A DNA stretch of 22,627 nt, from contig JAKSDL010000878.1 of the NCBI GenBank assembly GCA_022360105.1, positions 1-22,627 of the forward strand. Direction: 5' to 3'. The DNA is from Pseudomonadota bacterium (GTDB lineage: Bacteria; SAR324; XYD2-FULL-50-16; JAHJRI01). This document shows positions 7,321 through 14,676 of this stretch, piece after piece; the first letter of the stretch is position 1; each line of letters starts with the position of its first letter. The notes under the pieces were generated by a model. It saw nothing but the letters and a program-made list of their open reading frames with translations, was not told the origin of the DNA and made no database searches. The position numbers were made by a program, and so were the translations under genes.

Positions 7321-7780
7321 TCCTGCCAAAACTTTCCTCTCCTTTACAGCATTTTTGGTTTGCCTGCTGCTTTTGGCTGTGCAACCAGTTGCAGCCAAAA
7401 CCTGGTGGAAAATCAAAGTCAGAGATATTCCAATCGAAGCCGAAGTCGTAATAACCAATGAGGAACAACGCATGGGATTGGGCAATCGGTTTTCCCTCCC
7501 CGAAGGACAAGGCATGCTCTTTGTTTATGACCGACCGGGTAGCAGGGTCTTTTGGATGAAGCGTATGAATTTTTCTATCGATATTATCTGGTTTTTAGGT
7601 AACAAAGCGGTGAAATTCGAAGAAAACATACCTTTTCCTGAACACGGCACTCCGGATGACTACCTGGAACGGTATGGCTATGGCGTTACCTCCGACATGG
7701 TTCTGGAACTGCCGGCCGGATACATAAAAAAACACCGGCTTTCCCTGGGCGACACACTCACTATCCTGAAAAAGGATTAA
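7313..7780 (+). CDS. Exported DUF192 family protein
   Basis: The 155-residue product has an N-terminal signal peptide (hydrophobic residues 8-23, AVQPVAA-K cleavage region near residue 28), so it should act outside the cytoplasm. Residues 32-150 form a DUF192 (COG1430) domain: EVVITNEEQRMGLGNR, then GMLFVYDRPGSRVFWMKRM with the family's FWMK stretch, then IDIIWF, and a C-terminal part ending in a G(D)TLTIL strand. The function of DUF192 proteins is not established; they are small beta-rich secreted or lipid-anchored proteins. The ATG overlaps the end of def, typical of coupled translation, and only three bases separate it from rnhB. Confidence 0.88.
   Translation: MLNPAKTFLSFTAFLVCLLLLAVQPVAAKTWWKIKVRDIPIEAEVVITNEEQRMGLGNRFSLPEGQGMLFVYDRPGSRVFWMKRMNFSIDIIWFLGNKAVKFEENIPFPEHGTPDDYLERYGYGVTSDMVLELPAGYIKKHRLSLGDTLTILKKD
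7772..7776 (+). promoter_or_regulatory. Ribosome-binding site that fixes the TTG start of rnhB
   Basis: AAGGA lies inside the last codons of the DUF192 gene, seven bases before TTG at 7784. No ATG or GTG upstream keeps the frame open, and the conserved GIDEAGRG motif begins only seven codons after this TTG, so the start is well determined. Confidence 0.6.
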
Positions 7781-7783
7781 TTC

Positions 7784-8407
7784 TTGAGAAATCATTTGGA
7801 ACTTGGAATTGACGAAGCCGGCAGGGGACCTGTGCTTGGCCCTATGATAATGGCAGGTGTAGTGGTACCAGCCAACGATGAGCAGATTCTTCATGAATGG
7901 GGTGTTGCGGATTCAAAAACATTTGGGAGCAGTAAAAAAGCCAGGGGAAAAAGGGAAAAGCTGGCTAAAAAGATAAAAGATCGCTTTCCACACCAGGTGA
8001 CAATCATTCCTTCAGACACCATCGATCATTATGTTCGCAACAGCAGCCTGAATCGTTTGGAGCAGGAAACCGCCCTTAATATTATTTCTTCATTAAAATC
8101 GGACAGGGTTGTTTTGGATGGCAAAAACCTGTTTGCCCCAATAGAAAACGATAAAATCAAGGCGTATAACAAAGCTGATAAGGATTATATCAGCGTGGCA
8201 GCGGCTTCAATTTTGGCAAAGGCAGAAAGGGACAGGCAGATCTTCGAGCTATGCAAACCGTTTATCGATGAATATGGTGAGATTGGCGGGGGAGGTTATG
8301 CGAATAAAAAAACGCTTGAATTTGTAAAGTGGTACCTGGAAAAATACGGCTCCCTTCCACCATTTTACAGGGCCAGCTACCAGTGGAAGGAGCTACGGTT
8401 TAACTAG
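7784..8407 (+). CDS. rnhB: Ribonuclease HII, archaeal-type sequence
   Basis: The 207-residue enzyme cuts the RNA strand of RNA-DNA hybrids and removes ribonucleotides from DNA. The acidic active site is visible as Asp10-Glu11 in GIDEAGRGPVLGPM, Asp112 in VVLDGK and Asp132 in NKADKDY. The context of these residues (GPVLGPMIMAG, KADKDYISVAAASILAKAERD, GGGGYANKKTLEF, then PPFYRASYQW) resembles archaeal RNase HII more than the usual bacterial form. A TTG start is used with AAGGA seven bases before it. The gene is last in the def - DUF192 - rnhB set and converges with the small minus-strand gene at 8422. Confidence 0.93.
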   Translation: MRNHLELGIDEAGRGPVLGPMIMAGVVVPANDEQILHEWGVADSKTFGSSKKARGKREKLAKKIKDRFPHQVTIIPSDTIDHYVRNSSLNRLEQETALNIISSLKSDRVVLDGKNLFAPIENDKIKAYNKADKDYISVAAASILAKAERDRQIFELCKPFIDEYGEIGGGGYANKKTLEFVKWYLEKYGSLPPFYRASYQWKELRFN

Positions 8408-8421
8408 CCGGCTTGTTCCAT

Positions 8422-8631
8422 TCAATTGGGATTTTCTTCAACGTCGTCTTCAGGCGGGATGACAACATCTTCCTTTTGCTCCTCCAAATCCTCTTCCTTT
8501 TCTCTCTGCCCAAGATTCATTATATATAAAAATCCGCTGATCACAACAATCGCACTGGCTATACTGGCAATAAAACGAAACAGAAGCTTTACAGCCGTTG
8601 ATTGGAAGATCATTTGAAAAATCTTTAGCAT
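8422..8631 (-). CDS. Small single-span membrane protein, unknown
   Basis: The 69-residue product has one strong membrane segment (about residues 14-38, LLFRFIASIASAIVVISGF) followed by a highly acidic tail with EEDLEEQKED and PPEDDVEENPN. This division into an amphipathic start, one span and a charged tail is more like a real gene than chance, whereas the opposite-strand reading is a low-complexity Ser-rich frame. No clear ribosome-binding site precedes the ATG. I recognise no family. It converges with rnhB, 14 bases apart. Confidence 0.5.
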   Translation of the reverse strand: MLKIFQMIFQSTAVKLLFRFIASIASAIVVISGFLYIMNLGQREKEEDLEEQKEDVVIPPEDDVEENPN

Positions 8632-8670
8632 CTATTTTACAAAGAAAAGGTGTATGTCGTGTAATGGTCG

Positions 8671-8681
8671 AAGGAGGTGAT
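8671..8681 (+). other. Isolated full-length Shine-Dalgarno match (AAGGAGGTGAT)
   Basis: The 11 bases are the exact complement of the usual 3' end of 16S rRNA (ATCACCTCCTT). No ORF of any length worth noting follows: the GTG inside it reads ten codons to a stop. Read on the minus strand it puts an anti-Shine-Dalgarno copy about 40 nt before the start of the gene at 8422-8631. Confidence 0.4.
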
Positions 8682-8885
8682 TCCCTTTTTTACTTTTGTT
8701 TCACGATTCTAGTAAATATTTAGTAAAAAAGAAAGTGGGTATGCCTTCCCAGGTACCATTATGGCATTTACGGTCTAATAATTTACTTGGATAGAGTTAC
8801 CATAAAGTATGGACTCCTCGCAATTAATCAAGTTAGAGTGTTTTTTGTCTTTTTGGTGTTTTAAGTTTAATAAAAACACGGGTAT

Positions 8886-8911
8886 CCAAATTAATTCAAT
8901 CGATTAATTGG
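8886..8911. promoter_or_regulatory. AT-rich dyad over the -35 region, possible operator
   Basis: CCAA(A)TTAAT and ATTAATTGG form an imperfect inverted repeat around TCAATCG. It ends ten bases before the extended -10 element at 8921 and so covers the place where a -35 box would be. A transcription-factor site is a reasonable reading, with no direct proof. Confidence 0.35.
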
Positions 8912-8920
8912 CCTGAAATG

Positions 8921-8929
8921 TGCTATACT
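8921..8929 (+). promoter_or_regulatory. Extended -10 promoter for the Pal-like lipoprotein gene
   Basis: TGCTATACT carries the TGn extension and a -10 TATACT. No good -35 lies at 16-18 nt, as is common for extended -10 promoters. Transcription would begin near 8936. Confidence 0.5.
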
Positions 8930-9074
8930 AATCCCGTAGTTTTTATATTGATAAACAATTGGTATTTTTGTTTTTTTAAAAAGGGGTTGCCAAATTAGGC
9001 CGAATTAAGTAAGAAAGCAGGAAATACCGTGGGAACAAGTCTTCATCATTTTTTTCTTATAATTCCAATCACTT

Positions 9075-9100
9075 GTTTTTCAGCCAAGGGACTGAAAAAC
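9075..9100 (+). promoter_or_regulatory. Leader hairpin just before the Pal-like gene
   Basis: GTTTTTCAG and CTGAAAAAC form a perfect 9-bp stem with loop CCAAGGGA. It ends 19 bases before the ATG at 9120. The loop contains the only AAGGG-like ribosome-binding candidate in the vicinity, so the hairpin could shield or present it. Confidence 0.45.
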
Positions 9101-9119
9101 CATTTCCCAGAAGCAGACA

Positions 9120-10022
9120 ATGACTAAAAATATTAAAAAAATTATAAAGTTAATAACTGTCGCACTCATTGTATTCACTCTGGCAGGATGTCCACAACCG
9201 CAAGTCAAACCCTGGGATAACAACTCACTGAGTCAAATCACATTCTCTTTTGCAGACACAGACAATGATGAAGGTGAAATCGGAGGTGATATCACTCTCG
9301 ATTTACCAGACAGGTTAAAACCTGCTGCAGTGACTCACTACGTAATATACTGGGGAACAGCTCCAAATGATACAGGAAAAGGAGCAATGCTGGCGGAAGT
9401 TGCCGCGGCTGATTTCACAAGTGAAGTGCTTTATACGGTACCGGAGAATACAGCAAAAGCAGCAGAGTATTTCCTGCTTTATCTCAGGGGTGGTGGAGAA
9501 AATGTTGTTGAAATATTCAGCGGCAAAGCATCACTGGCTTTTGACAAGTTTGAAGGCGTTGAAGTTATTGAGCAAACAGATGTGACCCAGCCTCCTCCAA
9601 CAACTGAACCGACAACCACAACCGAACCAACAACGACTGAACCAACTCAGACCACAACAACTGTTGAGCCGACAACAACTGAACAAATTGTTGTAGCCAT
9701 CAACAATGTCTTGTTTGAGTTTGACAAGTCTTACCTGAGAAACGAGTTCAAACAGCAGCTGAGAACAGACTTGGCAAATGTTGCAGACAAGGAATCTACA
9801 GAATTGTTGATCGCCGGCCACGCAGATGAAAGGGGTTCCAATGAATACAACCTGGCTCTTGGTGAGCGCAGGGCATTTGCTGTAAAGAGATATTTGATCA
9901 GTCTTGGTTTTCTGGCTGACAATATCAGAATTATCTCTTACGGAGAGGAAAAGCCGCTCGATACCGCACATAACGAAAATGCATGGCGAAAGAACAGGAG
10001 AGCAGAGACTGACGTTCAATAA
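9120..10022 (+). CDS. Pal-like OmpA-family outer-membrane lipoprotein
   Basis: The 300-residue product has lipobox LAGC with Cys24, so it is a lipoprotein. Residues 60-150 form a beta-rich domain with HYVIYWGTAP, which resembles a fibronectin type III fold. A Thr/Pro/Glu-rich linker with TTTEP-type repeats spans about 158-187. Residues 190-300 form an OmpA/Pal peptidoglycan-binding domain; GHADERGSNEYNLALGERRA-type sequence contains Asp236 and Arg251 at the spacing that binds diaminopimelate in this family. It should tether the outer membrane to the cell wall. It is longer than Escherichia coli Pal because of the extra domain and linker, and no tol genes are adjacent, so I withhold the symbol pal. 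A dyad and a leader hairpin lie upstream; a terminator follows 28 bases after the stop. Confidence 0.9.
   Translation: MTKNIKKIIKLITVALIVFTLAGCPQPQVKPWDNNSLSQITFSFADTDNDEGEIGGDITLDLPDRLKPAAVTHYVIYWGTAPNDTGKGAMLAEVAAADFTSEVLYTVPENTAKAAEYFLLYLRGGGENVVEIFSGKASLAFDKFEGVEVIEQTDVTQPPPTTEPTTTTEPTTTEPTQTTTTVEPTTTEQIVVAINNVLFEFDKSYLRNEFKQQLRTDLANVADKESTELLIAGHADERGSNEYNLALGERRAFAVKRYLISLGFLADNIRIISYGEEKPLDTAHNENAWRKNRRAETDVQ
9598..9690 (+). repeat. Degenerate tandem repeat coding for the Thr-Pro-Glu linker
   Basis: Units of the type CAACTGAACCGACAAC repeat imperfectly, giving PTTTEPTT-like periodicity between the two domains of the lipoprotein. Such tracts can vary in copy number, changing linker length. 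Confidence 0.6.
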
Positions 10023-10050
10023 TATAGTCAGTCTAGCTTGTAAAATAAAA

Positions 10051-10088
10051 AAGCCGGGATACCTAAGGTATTCCCGGCTTTTTTTTTG
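10051..10088. terminator. Bidirectional Rho-independent terminator
   Basis: AAGCCGGGATACC and GGTATTCCCGGCTT form a 13-bp stem with a single bulged base and loop TAA. Nine T follow on the plus strand and an A-run precedes it, so it also ends with T on the minus strand. It separates the convergent Pal-like gene and manC. Confidence 0.9.
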
Positions 10089-10125
10089 CTGTTTTTATCC
10101 AGCGAACATTTCTGATTCTATTTCA

Positions 10126-11547
10126 TCAGACAAAGGTTTCAACCCTGCCAAAATCATCTTCCAAACGTTCGATATCATCCTCCGAGAGGTAACTTCCCTG
10201 CCTGACCTCAATAATCTCCAGTGGAATCTTTCCCGGATTAGCCAGCCGATGAAACTCATTTTTGGGAATATAAGTAGACTCATTTTCGGCCAGAAAGTAT
10301 GTCTGTTCTCCGCGCTTAACTTCAGCAGATCCTGATACAACCACCCAATGTTCATTACGATGGAAGTGACGTTGCAATGACAACCGTTTGCCGGGAAGTA
10401 CTGTGAGCGTCTTGATCTGATAATCCTTGCCTTCGGCAATCACTCGATAACTCCCCCAGGGACGGGCGACAGTCGTATGGAATTTGTATTCAAACCGGTC
10501 TTCCCGTTTCAGGGTTTCCACAATCTTCTTCACATCCTGTGATTTGGTAAGATCGCACGCCAGGAGCGCATCTTCAGTCTCAATAATAATAATATTCTTT
10601 AATCCGGAGCAGGTAATCAATCGTTTATCAGAGATAATCAAACAATTCTCGCTGTCTCTCATCATCACATTGCCACGAGTTACATTGCCGTTATCGTCTT
10701 TATTACTGATTTCATAGATGCTTTCCCAACTGCCGAGATCGCTCCAACCAACATCAATGGTGAACACAGCAACCTTTCTGGATTTCTCAAGAATGGCATA
10801 ATCGATGGAATTGGAAACCACCTGGGAGAATACCTGATGAACTCCGCTGTCTTCGTGCAGTTCCGGCTTTACCTTGGCTCCTTCGAAAAAAAGACTGTAG
10901 GATTCAGGGTCCAGCTCTTTGTATTCATTTAACAAAGTGTTGGGAGTAGCCATAAAAATTCCGGCATTCCAGCTATAATCACCACTCTTGATGAATTCTT
11001 CTGCTGTTTCTTTATCGGGTTTTTCTGTAAATCGGTCGACCTTAAATCCTCCGTTTAACGGCTTGCCGGATTTAATATAACCATATCCCGTATGGGGATG
11101 ATCCGGTTTGATGCCGAAGGTAACGATCCAACCTTCCTTCGCTAACTTTTCACCTGCTTTTAACTTATCAAGAAATTGTTCCTCTTTCTGGATTAAATGA
11201 TCGGCCGGTAAAATAATGACAGCTTCGTCACGAAGGTTTTCGGGAATTTGACTGAGCCCCCAAAGAATAGCAGGAGCCGTGTTTTTACTTTGTGGTTCAA
11301 GCAACAGGTTCTGCTTCGGATAATCGGGAATCAACTGCTCAATTTGGCGCCACAACTCATGTTCATGCACTATGGAACCAACAATGAGCATATGGTCTTT
11401 ATCCAGAAGTGGGGATAATCGCTTGATGGTTTCTTGCAGGAGGGATTCATGCGTGGACCCCAGGTTTAAAAACTGCTTCGGGGTCATCGTTCTGCTAAAC
11501 GGCCAGAGTCGAGTTCCGCTTCCTCCGGCTAAGATCATTCCTATCAT
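10126..11547 (-). CDS. manC: Mannose-1-phosphate guanylyltransferase / mannose-6-phosphate isomerase
   Basis: The 473-residue bifunctional enzyme (ManC/AlgA/CpsB type) makes GDP-mannose from mannose-1-phosphate and GTP and interconverts fructose-6- and mannose-6-phosphate. The nucleotidyltransferase signature GGSGTRLWP is at 8-16, followed by PKQF, FTEKPD and GWSDLGSW. The C-terminal cupin, after RPWGSY, holds QRHFHRNEHWVVVSG, the metal-binding isomerase motif. Length and domain order are usual for type II enzymes. GDP-mannose could feed the polyprenyl-phosphate-sugar pathway suggested by the downstream GT2 and GT39 genes. A GC-rich hairpin (CCGCCG-CAAA-CGGCGG, 11575-11590) lies 28 nt before the start. 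The ribosome-binding site is weak. Confidence 0.95.
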   Translation of the reverse strand: MIGMILAGGSGTRLWPFSRTMTPKQFLNLGSTHESLLQETIKRLSPLLDKDHMLIVGSIVHEHELWRQIEQLIPDYPKQNLLLEPQSKNTAPAILWGLSQIPENLRDEAVIILPADHLIQKEEQFLDKLKAGEKLAKEGWIVTFGIKPDHPHTGYGYIKSGKPLNGGFKVDRFTEKPDKETAEEFIKSGDYSWNAGIFMATPNTLLNEYKELDPESYSLFFEGAKVKPELHEDSGVHQVFSQVVSNSIDYAILEKSRKVAVFTIDVGWSDLGSWESIYEISNKDDNGNVTRGNVMMRDSENCLIISDKRLITCSGLKNIIIIETEDALLACDLTKSQDVKKIVETLKREDRFEYKFHTTVARPWGSYRVIAEGKDYQIKTLTVLPGKRLSLQRHFHRNEHWVVVSGSAEVKRGEQTYFLAENESTYIPKNEFHRLANPGKIPLEIIEVRQGSYLSEDDIERLEDDFGRVETFV

Positions 11548-11574
11548 AAAGTCTCTTGTTTGATATTAGCTACT

Positions 11575-11641
11575 CCGCCGCAAACGGCGGTGATTCCCTG
11601 CGTCATTCCGGGCTTGGCTGGGTATCCGGGGTGACAAGTAT
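11575..11641. repeat. Hairpin plus dispersed GTCATTCCGGG-type repeat upstream of manC
   Basis: CCGCCG and CGGCGG (11575-11590) make a 6-bp hairpin. Next to it GTCATTCC ... GGGGTGAC (about 11603-11635) makes a second hairpin using two G-U pairs. The second resembles the GGTGACA-containing element at 1061-1080. Both are most likely dispersed short repeats; a leader role for the first hairpin in manC cannot be excluded. Confidence 0.45.
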
Positions 11642-11704
11642 CACATTTCGCCTGTTAAATGAGAAAAATCATAAATTTTTCTGTTGTGACACAGTCTGTA
11701 CCAA

Positions 11705-12490
11705 TCACCAATGCTTTTTCCGTTCTACAGGATAAAATGTGTGTTTGTTCATAATTACCTTGTCAGCCTTCAGATGGACAAAAAAATCCATGGTTATATG
11801 TCGTTTGGTGGGAACGCTGTAGTCGAATATAAATGTGATCGAATCCTGCTTGTCAGTGGGCAATTGTTTGTAAACCCCCACAAGGCTGTCCGCCATGCGA
11901 TTGTCCGTTACAAAGTAGATATCACGTTCCAAAATAGGGTTGAGCTGGATTCGCTCTATGCCTTGTTTGAATTTGAAATATTTGGATTCTTTCGCGGCCC
12001 AGACGTCCTCAAGGAAATCCTGCAAGCTGATGGCCGGCGGTTTTATCAGTTCAGGTCGCCAGCGAAGGTGTATTCTTTGTTTGGTTCGTGTATGCCTGGT
12101 TGCTTGGACGTAGGTGAAGTTCACGGGGATCTCCAGGGAGCCTGTCAGACCCTGCGCTTTTTGCTCCATTTTCAGTTTTTTAATCCTGCATCCCCTGTTT
12201 CCTTCAATGTATCTTCTACAACCCAGTACATCCCTATTGATTCGATTCCTTGCGGTACTGCGGTTTCCTTTTAAATCGATCAAGCTATAAAACACATCTC
12301 TCACCAACTCCGGGTGAAATAAAAATATATTCTCCGCTTTGGTTAGAAACTCCGTGTATTCAATAGGATATTGCTCTTGCGAATGCACCGGCCCTGTGAA
12401 TGACATAACCGCTACAAACAGCAATAACGGGCAGAGCAAATGCCATGCTTTTACATAAAATTTACGATTGAAGGGCTGTATTATCTTCAT
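11705..12490 (-). CDS. Exported protein of unknown function
   Basis: The 261-residue product has a signal peptide: basic start, hydrophobic residues about 15-33 and a cleavage-like VHS-Q near residue 38. The mature part is basic, with two cysteines in VLGCRRYIEGNRGCRIKK that may pair in a disulfide. A C-terminal half of about six alternating hydrophobic strands ends in ITFIFDYSVPTKRHITMDFF. I recognise no family. The gene lies alone on the minus strand between manC and the divergent small gene at 12626. No good ribosome-binding site is visible before the ATG. Confidence 0.7.
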   Translation of the reverse strand: MKIIQPFNRKFYVKAWHLLCPLLLFVAVMSFTGPVHSQEQYPIEYTEFLTKAENIFLFHPELVRDVFYSLIDLKGNRSTARNRINRDVLGCRRYIEGNRGCRIKKLKMEQKAQGLTGSLEIPVNFTYVQATRHTRTKQRIHLRWRPELIKPPAISLQDFLEDVWAAKESKYFKFKQGIERIQLNPILERDIYFVTDNRMADSLVGVYKQLPTDKQDSITFIFDYSVPTKRHITMDFFVHLKADKVIMNKHTFYPVERKKHW

Positions 12491-12625
12491 AAAACAACGG
12501 AAATAAATTATGTTTTAGTTAGATGTAAAATTAAATGAAGCGTCGTCAATAAATTAATGACGGCAAAATCGTTCCAATCTGTTTTTTGGTTTAATACTCA
12601 TTCCACTGCTCGAATAGGACTTGAA

Positions 12626-12859
12626 ATGAAGATATTTCATGCTGTTGCCTTTGTGATGAAGACAATGCTTTCCATCGCAGGGATTGTATTACTGATTAAT
12701 AAATTAAGCAAAAACAAGAGTGATTCGGGATATCAATTCACCATCGATTCTGCTATTAGCAAAGACGGTTTGAAAGCCCGTAAATACCACGCTCCCAGAA
12801 AGAAATTTGACTTCGCGGACTTGCACAAATCTTACTTTCAATCGATGGATTATTTATAG
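12626..12859 (+). CDS. Small single-span membrane protein, unknown
   Basis: The 77-residue product has one hydrophobic segment (about residues 4-24, HAVAFVMKTMLSIAGIVLLI) and a basic, aromatic tail. I chose ATG 12626 because AGGA lies six bases upstream. An in-frame ATG at 12557 would add 23 residues but has no ribosome-binding site. Its stop lies four bases from the stop of convergent rlpA. No family is recognised, and a spurious frame is possible. Confidence 0.5.
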   Translation: MKIFHAVAFVMKTMLSIAGIVLLINKLSKNKSDSGYQFTIDSAISKDGLKARKYHAPRKKFDFADLHKSYFQSMDYL

Positions 12860-12863
12860 ATAC

Positions 12864-13658
12864 TTATTTTTTATAGCTGCGAACAAAATTATCTATTCCT
12901 TCTCTCTTGAGGGCGCTGCTTACCCTATCAGCGTCTTTCTTCTCTTCGTAAGGTCCCGCTAATACATAAAACAGTTCTTTTCTCGTTTCAACGAAGATTG
13001 GAATTTTTGCATATTTCTGGTTTAACTGCATTTTGAAAGCATCCGCTCGTTGTCTGGTGCTGAATACACCGATCTGCACAATCATTTGTTTATATGGCGT
13101 CATGCCTTCCGTTGGATCATAATCCTTGGGATAACGAATAACCTTCAAGGATACCCGTGCTGTTCCCTGTTCTTTGAACTCCAACGATTCTGCTGCTCTT
13201 CTCGTTAAATCTATAATTCTGTTTTTCTTGTAGGGTCCCCGGTCATTGATTCTCACAATGACAGTTTTATTGTTTTCCAGGTTAGTCACCTGAACCCAGG
13301 TATTCATAGGCAGAAAGCGATGCGCTGCCGTTAATGCATCCTGATCATATTGTTCCCCGTTAGCTGTTTTCTCGCCGTGAAACCCCGGACCGTACCAGGA
13401 GGCAAAACCTATCATCTGCTCTTCGGGATTTTTCGGCTCATCCTCCTCGTCAGGCAACACAATAACCGGTTTGGATTTGGGTTGAGTCGGTGCAGCGGAA
13501 GGTGAACTTGGCTGCCCCTCTTTCTCAATAGGTATTTGCCAGTTCCTGGGGGTAAAAAACTTTCTACCGCTTTGTGCTGGTTGCCTTTTGTAGGTTGGTG
13601 TACAACTCGAAGCCAGGAATATAACTAACAGTGGGATTAAGACAAGTATCTGTTTCAT
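12864..13658 (-). CDS. rlpA: RlpA-type septal lytic transglycosylase lipoprotein with SPOR domain
   Basis: The 264-residue lipoprotein has lipobox LASSC with Cys19, then a Pro-rich linker to about residue 82. Residues 84-175 form the double-psi beta-barrel domain: FASWYGPGFHGEKTANGE and VRINDRGPY. Glu102 and Asp139 align by motif with the residues reported as catalytic in Pseudomonas aeruginosa RlpA. Residues 190-264 are a SPOR domain (QIGVFSTRQRADAFK, YVLAGPY), which binds glycan strands lacking stem peptides at division sites. It therefore probably cuts denuded peptidoglycan at the septum. A weak -10 (TATAAC, complement of 13675-13680) lies 16 nt before the start. Confidence 0.93.
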   Translation of the reverse strand: MKQILVLIPLLVIFLASSCTPTYKRQPAQSGRKFFTPRNWQIPIEKEGQPSSPSAAPTQPKSKPVIVLPDEEDEPKNPEEQMIGFASWYGPGFHGEKTANGEQYDQDALTAAHRFLPMNTWVQVTNLENNKTVIVRINDRGPYKKNRIIDLTRRAAESLEFKEQGTARVSLKVIRYPKDYDPTEGMTPYKQMIVQIGVFSTRQRADAFKMQLNQKYAKIPIFVETRKELFYVLAGPYEEKKDADRVSSALKREGIDNFVRSYKK

Positions 13659-13758
13659 CGCAAGTTTTGTAGCTGTTATAGGTGCATGAACTGATTCTTA
13701 AGCGGTTAATGCCAGATTTTTGCCAAATGTCTGATCCTTAAAAATTAATAAAAACAAG

Positions 13759-14676
13759 CTAATGCTTTCTAATAATCTGAATGATCTCTCGCATTCTGAA
13801 ATTGATGGAATCCAGGATTAGCCCGATCGCAAAGAAAATGGTTGAAACCAGGACCAGACCTGTTGCCAGAATAGCCGTTGGGAAATGGGTAACCAGACCT
13901 GTTTGAAAAAACTCGATGATGGGAATTAAGCCAAGACCAAAGCCAGTAAGCAAAAAGAGTATCCCGAGAGTACCAAAAAAGAAAAGAGGTCGGTATGCTT
14001 TGGCAATATTGGCAATTGTTAACAACACGCGAATACCATCACTAATCGTATTTAGTTTTGAAGTCGATCCTTCGGGGCGTTGGCGAAGTTCGATCTCAAC
14101 CTCAAGGGTTTTGTATTGATAGTATAGAGACTGTATTACGAGTTGCGTTTCTACTTCAAATCCTCTTGAATCCAGGGGGATGTTTTTTACAAAATCCCTG
14201 TTGAAGACCCTGTAGCCCGACATGATGTCTTTTAGTTTGTTATCAAAAATCCAATTTACCAGGGCGGCGACCAGAAAGTTCCCCATCAGGTTTAATGGTT
14301 TAAATGCCTTGGATTTATACTTGGAAAGGCGTGTACCCACTGTCATATCCGCATCCTGATTCAAAACCGGCTTGATGAGGTCGTGAACCGACTCAGCGGG
14401 GTAGGTATCGTCTCCATCTACCATCACATAAATATCTGCTTCAACTTTCTGAAACATGGAAACCACTACAAATCCTTTCCCCTGTTTAGGCTCTTTTACG
14501 ACGATTGCATCTTTTTCCTTGGCTATTTGGGCAGATTTATCCGTGGAATTATTATCGAACACGTATATGTCCGCTGCTGGTAATTCTTTTCTAAAATCAT
14601 CGATAACTTTGCCAATGGTAATTTCTTCGTTGTAACAGGGAATAAGGACTGCAATTCTGGTTTCAGAAGGATACAT
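13759..14676 (-). CDS. GT2 polyprenyl-phosphate sugar synthase (DPM1/GtrB-like)
   Basis: The 305-residue protein has an N-terminal GT-A glycosyltransferase 2 domain: VLIPCYNEE (10-18), FDNNSTD (40-46) and the metal-binding DGDD (87-90) in MVDGDDTYP, then MSGYRVFNRDF and RQRPEGSTSK. Two C-terminal membrane helices follow at about 232-256 and 268-290. This arrangement is that of enzymes that move a hexose from a nucleotide sugar to dolichyl or undecaprenyl phosphate. The donor cannot be told from sequence; nearby manC makes GDP-mannose plausible. It is divergent from three GT39 genes that belong to families using such lipid-linked sugars. A 15-bp palindrome lies 32 nt upstream of its start. Confidence 0.88.
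   Translation of the reverse strand: MYPSETRIAVLIPCYNEEITIGKVIDDFRKELPAADIYVFDNNSTDKSAQIAKEKDAIVVKEPKQGKGFVVVSMFQKVEADIYVMVDGDDTYPAESVHDLIKPVLNQDADMTVGTRLSKYKSKAFKPLNLMGNFLVAALVNWIFDNKLKDIMSGYRVFNRDFVKNIPLDSRGFEVETQLVIQSLYYQYKTLEVEIELRQRPEGSTSKLNTISDGIRVLLTIANIAKAYRPLFFFGTLGILFLLTGFGLGLIPIIEFFQTGLVTHFPTAILATGLVLVSTIFFAIGLILDSINFRMREIIQIIRKH

Larger units (their letters stand above)
8632..9119. other. Long AT-rich intergenic region with leader of the Pal-like gene
   Basis: No coding region is supported in this 488-nt gap. Going rightwards it holds an isolated AAGGAGGTGAT at 8671, an AT-rich tract with T-runs, a dyad at 8886-8911, an extended -10 promoter at 8921-8929 and a 9-bp hairpin at 9075-9100 close to the next start codon. 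The predicted transcript would carry a leader of about 180 nt. Confidence 0.5.

Noticed and set aside
9000..9119. A cyclic-di-GMP or other known riboswitch in the leader of the Pal-like gene
   Set aside because: No conserved aptamer core can be recognised; only one simple hairpin is present.
9531..10019. 162-codon minus-strand frame
   Set aside because: It is antisense to the Pal-like gene and mirrors its Thr-Pro-Glu repeat; composition is cysteine- and serine-rich as expected of a shadow.
11711..12274. 187-codon plus-strand frame
   Set aside because: It is antisense to the exported protein at 11705-12490, which has a clear signal peptide; the plus-strand reading has no such feature.
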